Positions 19,905 to 28,715 of a DNA stretch of 43,386 nucleotides are shown here, piece after piece (positions within the stretch are counted from its first letter, which is position 1; each line of letters opens with the position of its first letter). Source of the stretch: a virus; IMG/VR virus record IMGVR_UViG_3300025314_000039, positions 1 to 43,386 of that record. One strand, 5' to 3'. The notes beneath the pieces are model-generated. The model saw only the letters and a list, made by a program, of their open reading frames with translations, was not told where the DNA came from and ran no database searches. A program made the translations under genes and the position numbers.

Positions 19905-22379
19905 TTAACTTGTTCCGTCGATTGACCAGTGCGTAGGTATCCAACTCGCCATCATAACGATCCCGGTCGTTGTTCCGCTGATAAACGCTGCGATGGTATT
20001 TGAGCCGGGTGCGATACTCCATGTAGAGAAATCGCTCCCAGGCAATACTGCATCGTAAATCTGCCCACGCGCTCCGCTCGTAAAGTAGATAGTGCCACGA
20101 TTGGATGAAACCGAAGCGCCGCGCCAACTGGAATTAACCGACTTCTTTCTGAACCTAAGATCGATCGTGACGATCTCGCCTGGAAGAATAACCAGGTTGC
20201 AGTACAGCAGATCGCCGGTTGTCTGATTTTCGATCCACTGCAACGTTGCCGATCCGGTTGTTGGTCCTGTAATGGTGATGATCGGGTACACGCTGGCCGT
20301 GCTTACATTTGTAAACGTTGACAATCCGCTTGAGGTTGCTGTGCCAGAACCGCTGTGCCCGATGAATATATTACCAGACAGATAAGCGCAATCATAGAGC
20401 AGAGCCGCGCCGTCTGCGCTGAAATCGATATGGTGCCAGGATGTCCCGTTCCATACCGCTACTCTGTCCGTTGTCGTTAGCCCGCCAGCCGTCGTAAAAA
20501 TCCCTATTGCGATAACTTCATTCCCATTGATGACGGCTAGTTTAGTGACTGTTGCATTAACACCTGACCCCAGCGCCCTCCACGATGACCCGTTCCATGA
20601 TGCGACAAATGATGTCGTGGGGGTGGTCGAGAAAACACCTCCGGCGTACACCAACCCGCTATTGTCTACGACGATTGACAGCACCGAGTTAGATGCCCCG
20701 CTACCCATCGCCGCAAAGGCCGACCCGTTCCATGACATGACCCGCGTTTGCGGAGTCGTGAAGTCGCCGCCGACGTATATAGTTGTTCCGTCTTGTCCAA
20801 CGGCTAAGGCATACACCACGCCATTAGTGCCAGTGCTCAGCGCAGAGAAAGCGCCGCCGCTGTATTTTGCGATGTAATCTTCGTTGGCGTTCCCGTTCCA
20901 GTTTAGGAAGTTCCCGCCAAGGTAAACTACCCCGTTTTTATCTATAGCGATCGCGTTGAACGTATCTCCCGGCGTTCCGTTAGTGAACTTAGTGTAGGTT
21001 GACGCCGCATAACTCCAAAGCGCCAATCCGTCAGCCGTCGCGCCGTCGCACGCTGTAAACGCCCCGCCGATCCACACGTCACCGTTTGATGCGACGGCGA
21101 GCGCGTTGACTGCGCCGCCACTCACACCGGTCCCTCCCGCGCCCGTCATAGCGACAAACGTTGTCCCGTTCCAGTAGCACACGCCATTGACGGTGACGCC
21201 ATTCGCCGTCGTAAATGTACCGCCAAAGTATACTCTGCCAGTGTTTCGATCGACCGCTATGCAATTTACCTGAGCATTAAAACCAGTGCCCAAATTCTGC
21301 CAAGCGCCGCTAATGCGCGCCGCCGCATAGTTGTTAGACGCAAGCGAATCCGTGAAGTCAAGCGCCTGTTGTTGCTGATCGTCCTCATACCAGAACGGGT
21401 CAACCGCTAGAAGTCCGATCGTCGGCTTCTCAACGAAGTTGTCGCCAGCAGTGTAGGCGTTGATCTGCATGCCGTCATCATAACGGAACGATGCGTATAG
21501 ATTGCGCGTTCCTCCGGTGTAGCACAACACGAACGGTTGCGCGCCGCGCACGGCGTCAGGCTTGATCACGTCAATGATGTCCTGACGCTTAGTGTTAAGC
21601 GCGGTCAATGTGCCCGCGTGATACTCGCTCTGCAAGATCAACTGGCGCGGTGTCACGGTCGTGCTGACGAATTGCGCGCCAGGCTGTAGCGCGAGCGCCT
21701 GCACGTTGTTGACGAGCGGAGGCATACCGCCTCCCGCAAATTCCAGCACGCGCCAGCCGTAGGTGTCCTCAATGTCAACTAACCTCCCGCCGCTGCGCTC
21801 TTGCGCATCGCGGGATGAGGTCGAGGCGTGGTACAGGCCGTTCCACTTACAGCCTGGCTGATTGCCGTCAATGTATGTAGTGGCATACGCCCCGGCCTCG
21901 AACTGAAAGCAGTCGCAATGGAATCTACTAGACTGTTGAGCCGATGTGATGACACGGATTTGAGCATAGTCTGACGTGGCTGGCGCTGTAGCGGTAACGC
22001 TGTACCTAGTCCATCCACTGTCCGCTAGTGTCAACACGCCCGATGCTGATGTGCTGACAAAGACAGATCCGCTTGTGGTGTACCAATATATGCCCAGGTA
22101 CACCGTGCCATATCCTCGCATGTAAACAGATGCGGTGTACGAAGTCCCGACAGTAACCGGCATTGCGCTAGTGCCGCCACCGCCATTGTATACCGTGCCC
22201 TCTGACGCGCCAGCATCATCCGTGACTACCTTCAACGAAAAAGCACCTGCGCGCGCATAGTCTGAATCTTTTGAGATTGTAGAGCCGGTGGCCGCGTGCC
22301 CCGTCGTGTTAGTTTCAATACTAGGATTTTTGACTAGATTAGTTCGTGCTTCCGGCACGATGATTGACCATTTACCCAT
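19905..22379 (-). CDS. Composite distal-tail protein: sugar-binding domain, Dit core, beta-propeller
   Basis: An 824-residue protein. Residues about 10-170 look like a CBM4/9-type sugar-binding module (NLVKNPSIETNTTG to YATTYIDG). Residues about 195-340 resemble a distal tail (Dit) N-terminal domain (YGWRVLEFAGGGM, DPFWYEDDQQQ). Residues about 355-690 are six or seven repeats with the strand motif VY(V/L)GG(D/N/T)F and WNG, a beta-propeller. The end (YPIITITGPTTGSATLQW onward) resembles the Dit C-terminal domain. It thus reads as a Dit with inserted host-binding modules. The start overlaps the tape-measure stop (TGATG). Confidence 0.7.
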   Translation of the reverse strand: MGKWSIIVPEARTNLVKNPSIETNTTGHAATGSTISKDSDYARAGAFSLKVVTDDAGASEGTVYNGGGGTSAMPVTVGTSYTASVYMRGYGTVYLGIYWYTTSGSVFVSTSASGVLTLADSGWTRYSVTATAPATSDYAQIRVITSAQQSSRFHCDCFQFEAGAYATTYIDGNQPGCKWNGLYHASTSSRDAQERSGGRLVDIEDTYGWRVLEFAGGGMPPLVNNVQALALQPGAQFVSTTVTPRQLILQSEYHAGTLTALNTKRQDIIDVIKPDAVRGAQPFVLCYTGGTRNLYASFRYDDGMQINAYTAGDNFVEKPTIGLLAVDPFWYEDDQQQQALDFTDSLASNNYAAARISGAWQNLGTGFNAQVNCIAVDRNTGRVYFGGTFTTANGVTVNGVCYWNGTTFVAMTGAGGTGVSGGAVNALAVASNGDVWIGGAFTACDGATADGLALWSYAASTYTKFTNGTPGDTFNAIAIDKNGVVYLGGNFLNWNGNANEDYIAKYSGGAFSALSTGTNGVVYALAVGQDGTTIYVGGDFTTPQTRVMSWNGSAFAAMGSGASNSVLSIVVDNSGLVYAGGVFSTTPTTSFVASWNGSSWRALGSGVNATVTKLAVINGNEVIAIGIFTTAGGLTTTDRVAVWNGTSWHHIDFSADGAALLYDCAYLSGNIFIGHSGSGTATSSGLSTFTNVSTASVYPIITITGPTTGSATLQWIENQTTGDLLYCNLVILPGEIVTIDLRFRKKSVNSSWRGASVSSNRGTIYFTSGARGQIYDAVLPGSDFSTWSIAPGSNTIAAFISGTTTGIVMMASWIPTHWSIDGTS

Positions 22380-24532
22380 CAGGCACCCGCCCAGGCTTGC
22401 ATCATTTTGAAATCTCCAGAAGCCCGCCGCCCGTTTCCGTCGTTGACCGTCATCGAAAACGAGTTGTAGTTGTTCGTGATCTTGCTTGGCCCGACATTGC
22501 TCAGAACTTCCGGCCCACGCTCGCCTACGACGATCGATCGATTGCCCATCGTGTAGCCACCGATAGCATATCCGCTACCACCGCCCACGCCCTGCGGCAC
22601 TTGACCGTTCTGTTTGATGTTGATCACCACGTCGATCTTGGTGGGTATCTCCTTCAAGCGCGCGCGCAAATAATCCGCACGCGCTGCGGCTACATCAAGC
22701 GCTTCGCTGGCGTTGTCGGTTGATGTGCGCATCAAATCTAATTTGCTAATAGCCCCGCCTGCGGATTCCTCAATTTTAGGGATGTGCGTCTCGCCCATTT
22801 CTTTCAAATGTGGGTTAGCCGTCTGCGCGGCTGTTCCAGATGTTTGTACTTCAAGTCCAAACTCGTTAAGCGTTACCTTCCCATCTGCGGCTACCTCATT
22901 CACCATACTGAGCGCTTTAGAGTAGCGCTCTTCGTCAATGACACCTGTCGCTAGCGCGTTGCCTAATATGCCAAGCGCTTCCACCGATGCATAACTTGCC
23001 TCGTCGGCCAGTCCATAAGCGATCTGCACTTCACGCACTGCCGCCGCGTACTGTTCAGGTGAAATCTTCTTGTCGTCTAGCATCTGGCTCAGATTCGATA
23101 TGCCCGCCTGAACGATCTGAGCATCGCCCGCGCCCTTCAATGATTCAGCCAGTCCGTAGTATGCTTTTGTGGCATTGCCGATTGAGGTTAGCGCAGCGTC
23201 GTATTTCTTTTGACTTTCCTCGATTGATTCTTTGAGCCGCTTCTGGTTTTCGTCGGCCTCTTTTTGTGCGGCGGCCATCTCCTTGAACGTCGCCTTGGTG
23301 TAGTCAACAACCGTACCCAGGTTCATCATCGGCTGTATGACTGCCGCGCTGGCTGCGGTTTGCCGCTCGTAAGCGGAAATGACATTACCAATTTCGATAC
23401 CAAGGTTTGCGAGTTCATCCTTGTGTGCCACGGCGGCCTGATACTGCAACCATTCCGCTTCGGTTAAAAGCACCATTCCTTCACGGTACTTCGTGACCAT
23501 TCCCTCGCCAGTGACGAACTGCTCGTATGCCACGCCGGCTGCTTTAGCGGTTGCTAGTGTGGCATCTCTATACTCATCGTAAGTGTTAGACGATGATCTT
23601 ATTTTCTTTTCCGTCCCGACAAACGCGTCAGTAAGTTTTGATTGCCACTTGATCAGAGTATCGCCAGTTCTGATGCCCTCTTTAAGCACTCCGAAAAACT
23701 CATTTAATACACCGATCGCACCCTTTATAGCAGGTAGCAATATCTCGCCGATCGTTGACCCCATCTCTTCCAGCGAGTCCACAAGGTTTGACATCTGTCC
23801 CGCTGCGGTTTGCGCCTGCGCGGCCATACCTCCGCCGAAGTCCTCACGCATCCCTTTGAGCAGATAGTCAACAGCATCGCCGGCTGGTATCAATCCCTTT
23901 TGAGACAACTTCATGACCTCGGCGGTTGTCTTGTTCATACCCTGCGCTAGGTACTTCCAACCGCTGATACCCACTTCCGTTAGTTGGTTCATCTCTTCTG
24001 CGCTGACCTTACCCTTAGCGCTCATCTGGCCCAGCGCGCGCACTACGCTATCGATGCCTTCACTACCAGCGCCAAGCGCCGACACCGCGTCGCCGATGTC
24101 TGTCATCATGGGGATGACATCTTCTGTCGCAAAACCAAACGCCATCATCTTTTTTGAGGCTTCGGTAAGTTCGGTGAATTGAAACGGGGTTGACTTTGCG
24201 AAATCGCGCAAATCTTGCAGGTGTTCATTGGCGAGATCGGCTGAGCCGGTAAGCGTCGTGAACGCTACCCGCGTCTGCTCCATGTCCATGCCCAACTTGA
24301 TCGCAGCCGCGCCAGCGCCCAGGATGACGGCGGGCAGAGCGGCAAACGCCATCGTGACGCCGCCTTTGATGCCCTGGGTCAATTGCTTGTTTGCATCACC
24401 GAGCACGCCCATCTTCTTCGATGTGCTATGCACGGCCTTCTCACTCTGGTCGAGCGCCGTAGCGAAGGCGCGCAACTGCCCGGAGAAGTTATCGGCTACG
24501 GTAAGTTTTACGGTTGTCTCGCGTGTCGGCAT
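22379..24532 (-). CDS. Tail tape measure protein
   Basis: A 717-residue protein with the conserved N-terminal tape-measure region (FTTLTGSADLANEHLQDLRD, FATEDVIPMMTDIGDAVSAL, GQMSAKGKVSAEEMNQLTEV), a hydrophobic patch near 45-65, a long helical region and a glycine-rich C-terminal segment. It sets tail length; at about 0.15 nm per residue it predicts a tail near 105-110 nm. Preceded by tail chaperones and followed by the Dit-like gene, as in siphoviruses. Confidence 0.9.
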   Translation of the reverse strand: MPTRETTVKLTVADNFSGQLRAFATALDQSEKAVHSTSKKMGVLGDANKQLTQGIKGGVTMAFAALPAVILGAGAAAIKLGMDMEQTRVAFTTLTGSADLANEHLQDLRDFAKSTPFQFTELTEASKKMMAFGFATEDVIPMMTDIGDAVSALGAGSEGIDSVVRALGQMSAKGKVSAEEMNQLTEVGISGWKYLAQGMNKTTAEVMKLSQKGLIPAGDAVDYLLKGMREDFGGGMAAQAQTAAGQMSNLVDSLEEMGSTIGEILLPAIKGAIGVLNEFFGVLKEGIRTGDTLIKWQSKLTDAFVGTEKKIRSSSNTYDEYRDATLATAKAAGVAYEQFVTGEGMVTKYREGMVLLTEAEWLQYQAAVAHKDELANLGIEIGNVISAYERQTAASAAVIQPMMNLGTVVDYTKATFKEMAAAQKEADENQKRLKESIEESQKKYDAALTSIGNATKAYYGLAESLKGAGDAQIVQAGISNLSQMLDDKKISPEQYAAAVREVQIAYGLADEASYASVEALGILGNALATGVIDEERYSKALSMVNEVAADGKVTLNEFGLEVQTSGTAAQTANPHLKEMGETHIPKIEESAGGAISKLDLMRTSTDNASEALDVAAARADYLRARLKEIPTKIDVVINIKQNGQVPQGVGGGSGYAIGGYTMGNRSIVVGERGPEVLSNVGPSKITNNYNSFSMTVNDGNGRRASGDFKMMQAWAGA

Positions 24533-24533
24533 G

Positions 24534-24740
24534 TTATTCCATCGCGTTGATGATCACTTGCGCCAGAGCTGAAAACTCGAACGGCAACTTAGCGATCACG
24601 TCATTTCTCAGGCTATCCCGTCTTTCGTTTAGCGCCTGCTGGTAGGCCATCATTTCAAGGCGGTCAACCCTCGACAAGTTGTTCCATGCGTCCGGGGTCA
24701 GCGACCGGCTGACCATTGCCTGATGCTCTAGCATGTCCAT
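24534..24740 (-). CDS. Second tail-assembly chaperone-like protein
   Basis: A 68-residue helical protein just upstream of the tape measure, overlapping the preceding gene by 77 nt in another frame. Position and size match the T part of the G/GT tail chaperones. Initiation may occur at ATG 24740 or 24734 after GCGAG, or the frame may be reached by ribosomal slippage (a +1 or -2 shift would be required). Confidence 0.6.
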   Translation of the reverse strand: MDMLEHQAMVSRSLTPDAWNNLSRVDRLEMMAYQQALNERRDSLRNDVIAKLPFEFSALAQVIINAME

Positions 24741-25188
24741 CTCGCCGAAAGGAGCGCAGCATATTGACTACGTCCTCCTTGGTCGGGTTGTTGATCTTGT
24801 TCGAGGCGTTGACGAGCATCGTAAAGACGTACTCCCCCAGCGTGTCACGCAATGCGCGCGCCCTATCCTCTGGTGTATCACCGGGGATGTCCATGATCAA
24901 CGAATCGACCAACGTCCGCGAGGCCAACTCAAGGTTGGCATCCTCTTCGGCGTGGATGTAATTCTTATCTTGCAGATCGTACACCGGATTGACCGCTCCG
25001 CCGTCTTTCTTAAAATCCTTGAGCGGAGGCGTAGGCCACGTGATTGAGCGTCTGATCTCGCGCACGCGCTTAGCCGACAGCGGGCGCATTTTTACGACGC
25101 CCAGCGCTCCATCCGGCAACGGCAACTCAACCGACACGATGATGTCATTCAGTTGATCGAGGGTGTTGATGTTGATTGGCTCTGACAT
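24664..25188 (-). CDS. Tail-assembly chaperone (G-like)
   Basis: A 174-residue protein starting MSEPININ after GGAG; an open extension upstream to 25224 is rejected. It has an N-terminal strand region (DIIVSVELPLPDGALGVVKM), the conserved-looking RPLSAKRVREIRRSI and an acidic helical C-terminus. Located between the tail-tube candidates and the tape measure, it likely coats the tape measure during assembly. Confidence 0.65.
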   Translation of the reverse strand: MSEPININTLDQLNDIIVSVELPLPDGALGVVKMRPLSAKRVREIRRSITWPTPPLKDFKKDGGAVNPVYDLQDKNYIHAEEDANLELASRTLVDSLIMDIPGDTPEDRARALRDTLGEYVFTMLVNASNKINNPTKEDVVNMLRSFRRDGHARASGNGQPVADPGRMEQLVEG

Positions 25189-25202
25189 GGCTCTCCATTT
25201 CT

Positions 25203-25631
25203 TTATCCGCCGATCGCTGTCCACGCACGCGCGTACATGGAGAACGATCCGCGATTGATTGCACCGTCTGATTCCGAGATCGAGGCGTTGTCAATCACGC
25301 CGCTGTACAGCGAGAACCAGGCCGACTGCGAACGCCCGCCCGTCACCAGCGACTCAAAGCGCGCATTGACTGCCCCGGTAAGATTCGCCAGCCTAAACAG
25401 GTATTGATCGCCGTGTAGCGCATTGGCTTGCAGCGTGATCATTCTGCCGGTGATGACATTCTCATAGCGCCCATCACACGTGATGGTTTCATCCCAGCCG
25501 TAGACGCACGTGATCGTGGTGCCTTGGAGGAAGCCGACACCCGATCCGCTGGTTGTGCCCGATGCCGAGGCGTACAGATACAACTTGCCCTCGGCAAACG
25601 AGAACGTCTCACCCGTTGCTATACCGGGCAT
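25203..25631 (-). CDS. Tail tube or tail structural protein
   Basis: A 142-residue beta-rich protein (GKLYLYASASGTTSGSG, YENVITGRMITLQANALHG) after a good AGGAG site. Its location before the tail chaperones and its composition fit a tail-tube protein. The next upstream gene is similar in style; either could be the major tube subunit. Confidence 0.6.
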   Translation of the reverse strand: MPGIATGETFSFAEGKLYLYASASGTTSGSGVGFLQGTTITCVYGWDETITCDGRYENVITGRMITLQANALHGDQYLFRLANLTGAVNARFESLVTGGRSQSAWFSLYSGVIDNASISESDGAINRGSFSMYARAWTAIGG

Positions 25632-25640
25632 GATTGGCTC

Positions 25641-26114
25641 CTACGTCAAATAGCCGGATGCCGTTGGGCCGACCATCGCCAGAGCGCGCCATGTCTCTTG
25701 AAGTTGGTTTCCCTCTTCGACCTCGGTCCATCCGCGCGATACCAGTACGCAGTTGTGCAACTGCCAGTATTGACCGCTGGCCGCCGCTACTTCGTTGTCC
25801 TGGCTGCGCAACTCGAAATGGACCTGTTGCGTTGACACTCCGCTTGATGTGGCCGGGTTCGCCATGTTCGCCGTGACCGCTTGCAGGTACGTGAACTGCA
25901 CCTCGATCGTCTCTGATGCAATGCGCTTATGATGGTGGGGGATGCCGCGTTCGGGAACCGTTATGATGTTGGCTGCGCTGTTGAGCGTGGTCCCGGCCTG
26001 CACGAATCCGACCAACGCGGTTGCCGCTGCGCTGGCCGTGTTCCACGCGCCGGTGCCTGATGCCTGAACCCATCGCAAACTACCCTCTGCAAATACTCTC
26101 GCTTCACGTGACAT
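25641..26114 (-). CDS. Tail structural protein (major tail candidate)
   Basis: A 157-residue protein beginning MSREARVFAEGSLRWV, after a strong AAGGAGATT site; an upstream in-frame extension is rejected. It is beta-rich with a conserved-looking VQFTYLQAVTANMANPAT segment. It is the first gene after the terminator at 26136-26162, so its expression depends on readthrough or on that hairpin acting as an mRNA stabiliser. Confidence 0.6.
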   Translation of the reverse strand: MSREARVFAEGSLRWVQASGTGAWNTASAAATALVGFVQAGTTLNSAANIITVPERGIPHHHKRIASETIEVQFTYLQAVTANMANPATSSGVSTQQVHFELRSQDNEVAAASGQYWQLHNCVLVSRGWTEVEEGNQLQETWRALAMVGPTASGYLT

Positions 26115-26129
26115 TGCTAATCTCCTTAT

Positions 26130-26162
26130 AACAAAAAGAGCCACTATCTGCTAGTGGCTCTT
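26130..26162 (-). terminator. Intrinsic terminator within the tail operon
   Basis: Arms AAGAGCCACTA (26136-26146) and TAGTGGCTCTT (26152-26162) are perfect 11-bp complements around a 5-nt loop. On the minus strand the stem is followed by TTTTTGTTAT: a textbook intrinsic terminator. It lies between the first gene after promoter 26737-26709 and the tail genes. Confidence 0.85.
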
Positions 26163-26176
26163 GGCTCACGATTTGA

Positions 26177-26701
26177 TTACGTTGCACTGACGCGCTCTTC
26201 CCAACTATAGCGCACCAGTAAAGTAACGCGCATCACGTCTGGATTAGGATCGGGCGGACTGTGGCTATACTCAGCAGGCTCTGCCCTGACCAGCGTACCA
26301 TTTGACACCGGGTAGGCTGTGCCCGCATTGACGTTCAACATCGGGATGGCCGCTCCTGTGGCAAAGCACCGTGCCGCCATGTCCCGCATCTGCAATAGTT
26401 GGTAGTGCGCTTGTCCGCTGCTCTTGTTCCACGATGCCCAGCAATCGATCTGCGCCTGCCCGACTTGATGGGCGGCACGCGTTCCGTCGCCCAAATCTCG
26501 ATGATAGACTGTTGGCACAGCGCCAAGATGCGAAACACTGAACGATGGAAAAGTTAGTGGCTGATATGGGTACTGCACATTCACCACCGCAGACTGACCA
26601 CCCAGGAATGACGGTACTCCCGCGCCTGTAAGTTGCCGCGTGAAATAATCGTTTAAACTGCCTTCGGCGTTGAGTGCGCCGCCCATTTGTGCGCTGTACA
26701 T
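26177..26701 (-). CDS. Tail completion / terminator protein
   Basis: A 174-residue protein at the tail-completion position, after an HK97 gp10-like gene. It starts at ATG 26701, which coincides with the predicted transcription start of promoter 26737-26709, so the message would be leaderless; ATG 26686 is the alternative. The middle (QAQIDCWASWNKSSGQAHYQ) resembles tail-terminator folds. Confidence 0.6.
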   Translation of the reverse strand: MYSAQMGGALNAEGSLNDYFTRQLTGAGVPSFLGGQSAVVNVQYPYQPLTFPSFSVSHLGAVPTVYHRDLGDGTRAAHQVGQAQIDCWASWNKSSGQAHYQLLQMRDMAARCFATGAAIPMLNVNAGTAYPVSNGTLVRAEPAEYSHSPPDPNPDVMRVTLLVRYSWEERVSAT

Positions 26702-26708
26702 AGTCCCA

Positions 26709-26737
26709 GTATACGCCTATTCTAACCTTAAAGTCAA
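26709..26737 (-). promoter_or_regulatory. Late promoter 3 (tail module)
   Basis: TTGACT at 26737-26732, an 18-bp spacer and TATACT at 26714-26709, minus strand, inside the conserved module beginning GGGTAGTTGAC. The TAG in the module (26740-26738) is the stop codon of the upstream gene. A start near 26702 is expected. Confidence 0.75.
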
Positions 26738-27151
26738 CTACCCGCCGAATAACGGCAACTGCACGCCTATGCTATCCGTGCTAAGAGGGTCGAACATACC
26801 AAGCGTAGTCAACATCTCGAATTCAGCCACGACGAAGGCTCGATCGATGAATCCGGCTGGCGCTTGCTGACTGTGGCCGCGATTAAGGTACACGATATAC
26901 TCAACGTTTGACCCTTGCTCTATCGCCAGCCCGCCGTCAGACTCACGCCATATCGATTCGCCGCCATGGCCCCACGACGCGCGCGCGCGTCCGGTGTCAA
27001 CCGGCATATCTCGCTTGATGCGTTTCTCCAGCGCGAACGACGCAGACTTAACGACCTTGCGCGCCCAAATAACCGCGCCGCGTTCCGCGATGCTGGTGTC
27101 CTTGATTAGTTTTATGAGTTGGCTGTCGTCAATGCCGGTTTTTCCTATCAT
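26738..27151 (-). CDS. HK97 gp10-like neck/tail protein
   Basis: A 137-residue protein with the gp10-type core: a helix of basic residues (WARKVVKSASFALEKRIKRD) then MPVDTGRARASW, a signature of this head-tail joining family. The ATG overlaps the upstream methyltransferase stop (ATGA). It returns the operon to morphogenesis after the glycan cassette. Confidence 0.8.
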   Translation of the reverse strand: MIGKTGIDDSQLIKLIKDTSIAERGAVIWARKVVKSASFALEKRIKRDMPVDTGRARASWGHGGESIWRESDGGLAIEQGSNVEYIVYLNRGHSQQAPAGFIDRAFVVAEFEMLTTLGMFDPLSTDSIGVQLPLFGG

Positions 27152-27840
27152 TCCTTCACGGCCCTCAGAGTAATGTCGAAACCAGTCAAGCGCCCGTCTC
27201 CCGTCCTGATCATGTTCTCAAGTCCGGCGACGCTGTAGTGCTTCATCTGCTCGGCGAGTTCCCGCGTCATACGCCAGGTGATCATGCCTTCCATCTCAAA
27301 GCGCGCGGGGATGTTGTAATCAAACGGCTGGGTTTCGTTGGTGTCTGTCAGGTAACTGAACGATCCGGGCACGACGCGCCGCGTGTGCGTCGGGTCGCAC
27401 AGCGCGTCATAGCACACGCCGAACGGGCAGCGAATGTAGATCAGGCCGTTAGGTTTCAGCACGCGCCATGCCTCATAGAAGAACACGAAGAAGCCGTCGT
27501 AACTGTCCACAAAGTCTCGGTACTTGCGCCACTCGCCGCCCAGCGGGATTTTGTTGGATGTCTTGACCTCGTGTGGTACATGCTCCAAGAAATGAGACGC
27601 CCAAATGCAGTCTACGCTGTTGTCGTTGAACGGGTTGCCGTTTGACGATCTGATCCACGGGAAGTTGAACAGGTTGATTTGCTCCTGAATGCCTTCACGC
27701 GCGAATTTGTCAATGTTGATCCATCCGTCTTCGTAGCAGACATCAGGCAGCGGCAGCGTGTGCTCTGCGTTCGGCTCGTTGTCTCTCACGAACGGCAGCG
27801 GGAACGTGCCCGCGCCTAAGTTTAGTTTTACCTGGCTCAT
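27148..27840 (-). CDS. SAM-dependent methyltransferase (glycan cassette)
   Basis: A 230-residue class I methyltransferase. Motif I LNLGAG is at residues 6-11; VDCIWASHFLEHVPHEVK is the motif II region with its EHV element, and the AWRVLKPNGLIYIRC block follows. Such enzymes often methylate sugars beside glycosyltransferases. It starts by ATGA overlap with the CgeB-like gene. The substrate is inferred to be a glycan or a precursor. Confidence 0.75.
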   Translation of the reverse strand: MSQVKLNLGAGTFPLPFVRDNEPNAEHTLPLPDVCYEDGWINIDKFAREGIQEQINLFNFPWIRSSNGNPFNDNSVDCIWASHFLEHVPHEVKTSNKIPLGGEWRKYRDFVDSYDGFFVFFYEAWRVLKPNGLIYIRCPFGVCYDALCDPTHTRRVVPGSFSYLTDTNETQPFDYNIPARFEMEGMITWRMTRELAEQMKHYSVAGLENMIRTGDGRLTGFDITLRAVKE

Positions 27841-28712
27841 TGGCTCATCTCCATGACTCGTAGCAATTCTTTGGCTCGATTGTCCCACGTGTGTCCCTGC
27901 ACTTTGGCTTTCCCATTCTCGGCGATGTTCTTCCACTCACCGGACTCGATCAGCCACTTTGCCGCTTGCGCCGCATCCTCCGGGCCGCTGTACAGCCAGA
28001 AGTCCTTGTATGGCTCAAAGCCCAACTTGAGCGCATCGGGCAGGTAGTCGCTGAGCACGCAACAACCCTGCGCCATATTCTCGAAGAAACGGATTGGGAG
28101 ATCGCCGTTAAACGACTTGACTAGAGCGATCTTTGATCTGTTATAAATCAAATTGTATTCGTTGTAAACCACCCCTGTTCCATGCCATGCGTCTAATCCA
28201 GTTTCGTATATTTTCTTGAGAATGTCAGCCCTTTCTTGATACAGCACTCCTAGCATAGCCACATCCCTAGTGCGCTCTAGTCCGTCATCGTGGAACCACG
28301 CTGGATCGTACGCGCACGGCAGCCAGTGGGCGTTAGGCTCGGACATACGCGCGCCCAAACTGTGAGCCATGAAGAGCGCGTCATATTTTGATTCAGGGAA
28401 GTAATCGCGCACGTGATTATCTACGCCCCACACGATAGACTTACAATTGCAATCTCCCCTGCCGTCTATGGCGTAGGCTGAATCTGCGGTTATAATCATC
28501 TGCGGTCGCCATGTCCCCCACGCGATCAACTCTGCGTCTTTCAATTCGTATGTCGGCTTCCAGATGTACCGCTCATCAACCTTCATTCCCCAAATCTCAG
28601 CGCCCGTGCATGGCCCAACTGTTCGCACGTCATGCCCCAAGCGGCGGAAGGCATCTGCGATGTAGCGCCCTGACGCTACGGGGTAGTGGATAGCGGCGAT
28701 TATGATTTTCAT
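27837..28712 (-). CDS. GT-B glycosyltransferase, CgeB-like
   Basis: A 291-residue protein. The N-terminus MKIIIAAIHYPVASGRYIAD is a Rossmann start, the middle has IVWGVDNHVRDYFP, and RFFENMAQGCCVLSDYL is the donor-sugar site typical of CgeB/GT4-like transferases. It would transfer a nucleotide sugar. It follows the HNH gene directly and is coupled to the methyltransferase. Confidence 0.75.
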   Translation of the reverse strand: MKIIIAAIHYPVASGRYIADAFRRLGHDVRTVGPCTGAEIWGMKVDERYIWKPTYELKDAELIAWGTWRPQMIITADSAYAIDGRGDCNCKSIVWGVDNHVRDYFPESKYDALFMAHSLGARMSEPNAHWLPCAYDPAWFHDDGLERTRDVAMLGVLYQERADILKKIYETGLDAWHGTGVVYNEYNLIYNRSKIALVKSFNGDLPIRFFENMAQGCCVLSDYLPDALKLGFEPYKDFWLYSGPEDAAQAAKWLIESGEWKNIAENGKAKVQGHTWDNRAKELLRVMEMSQ

Positions 28713-28715
28713 GGC

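Noticed and set aside
21765-21790. A fourth TTGACA with flanking TTAG resembling the late promoter module
   Set aside because: There is no -10 box at 16-19 bp and the sequence is explained by coding of the Dit-like protein.
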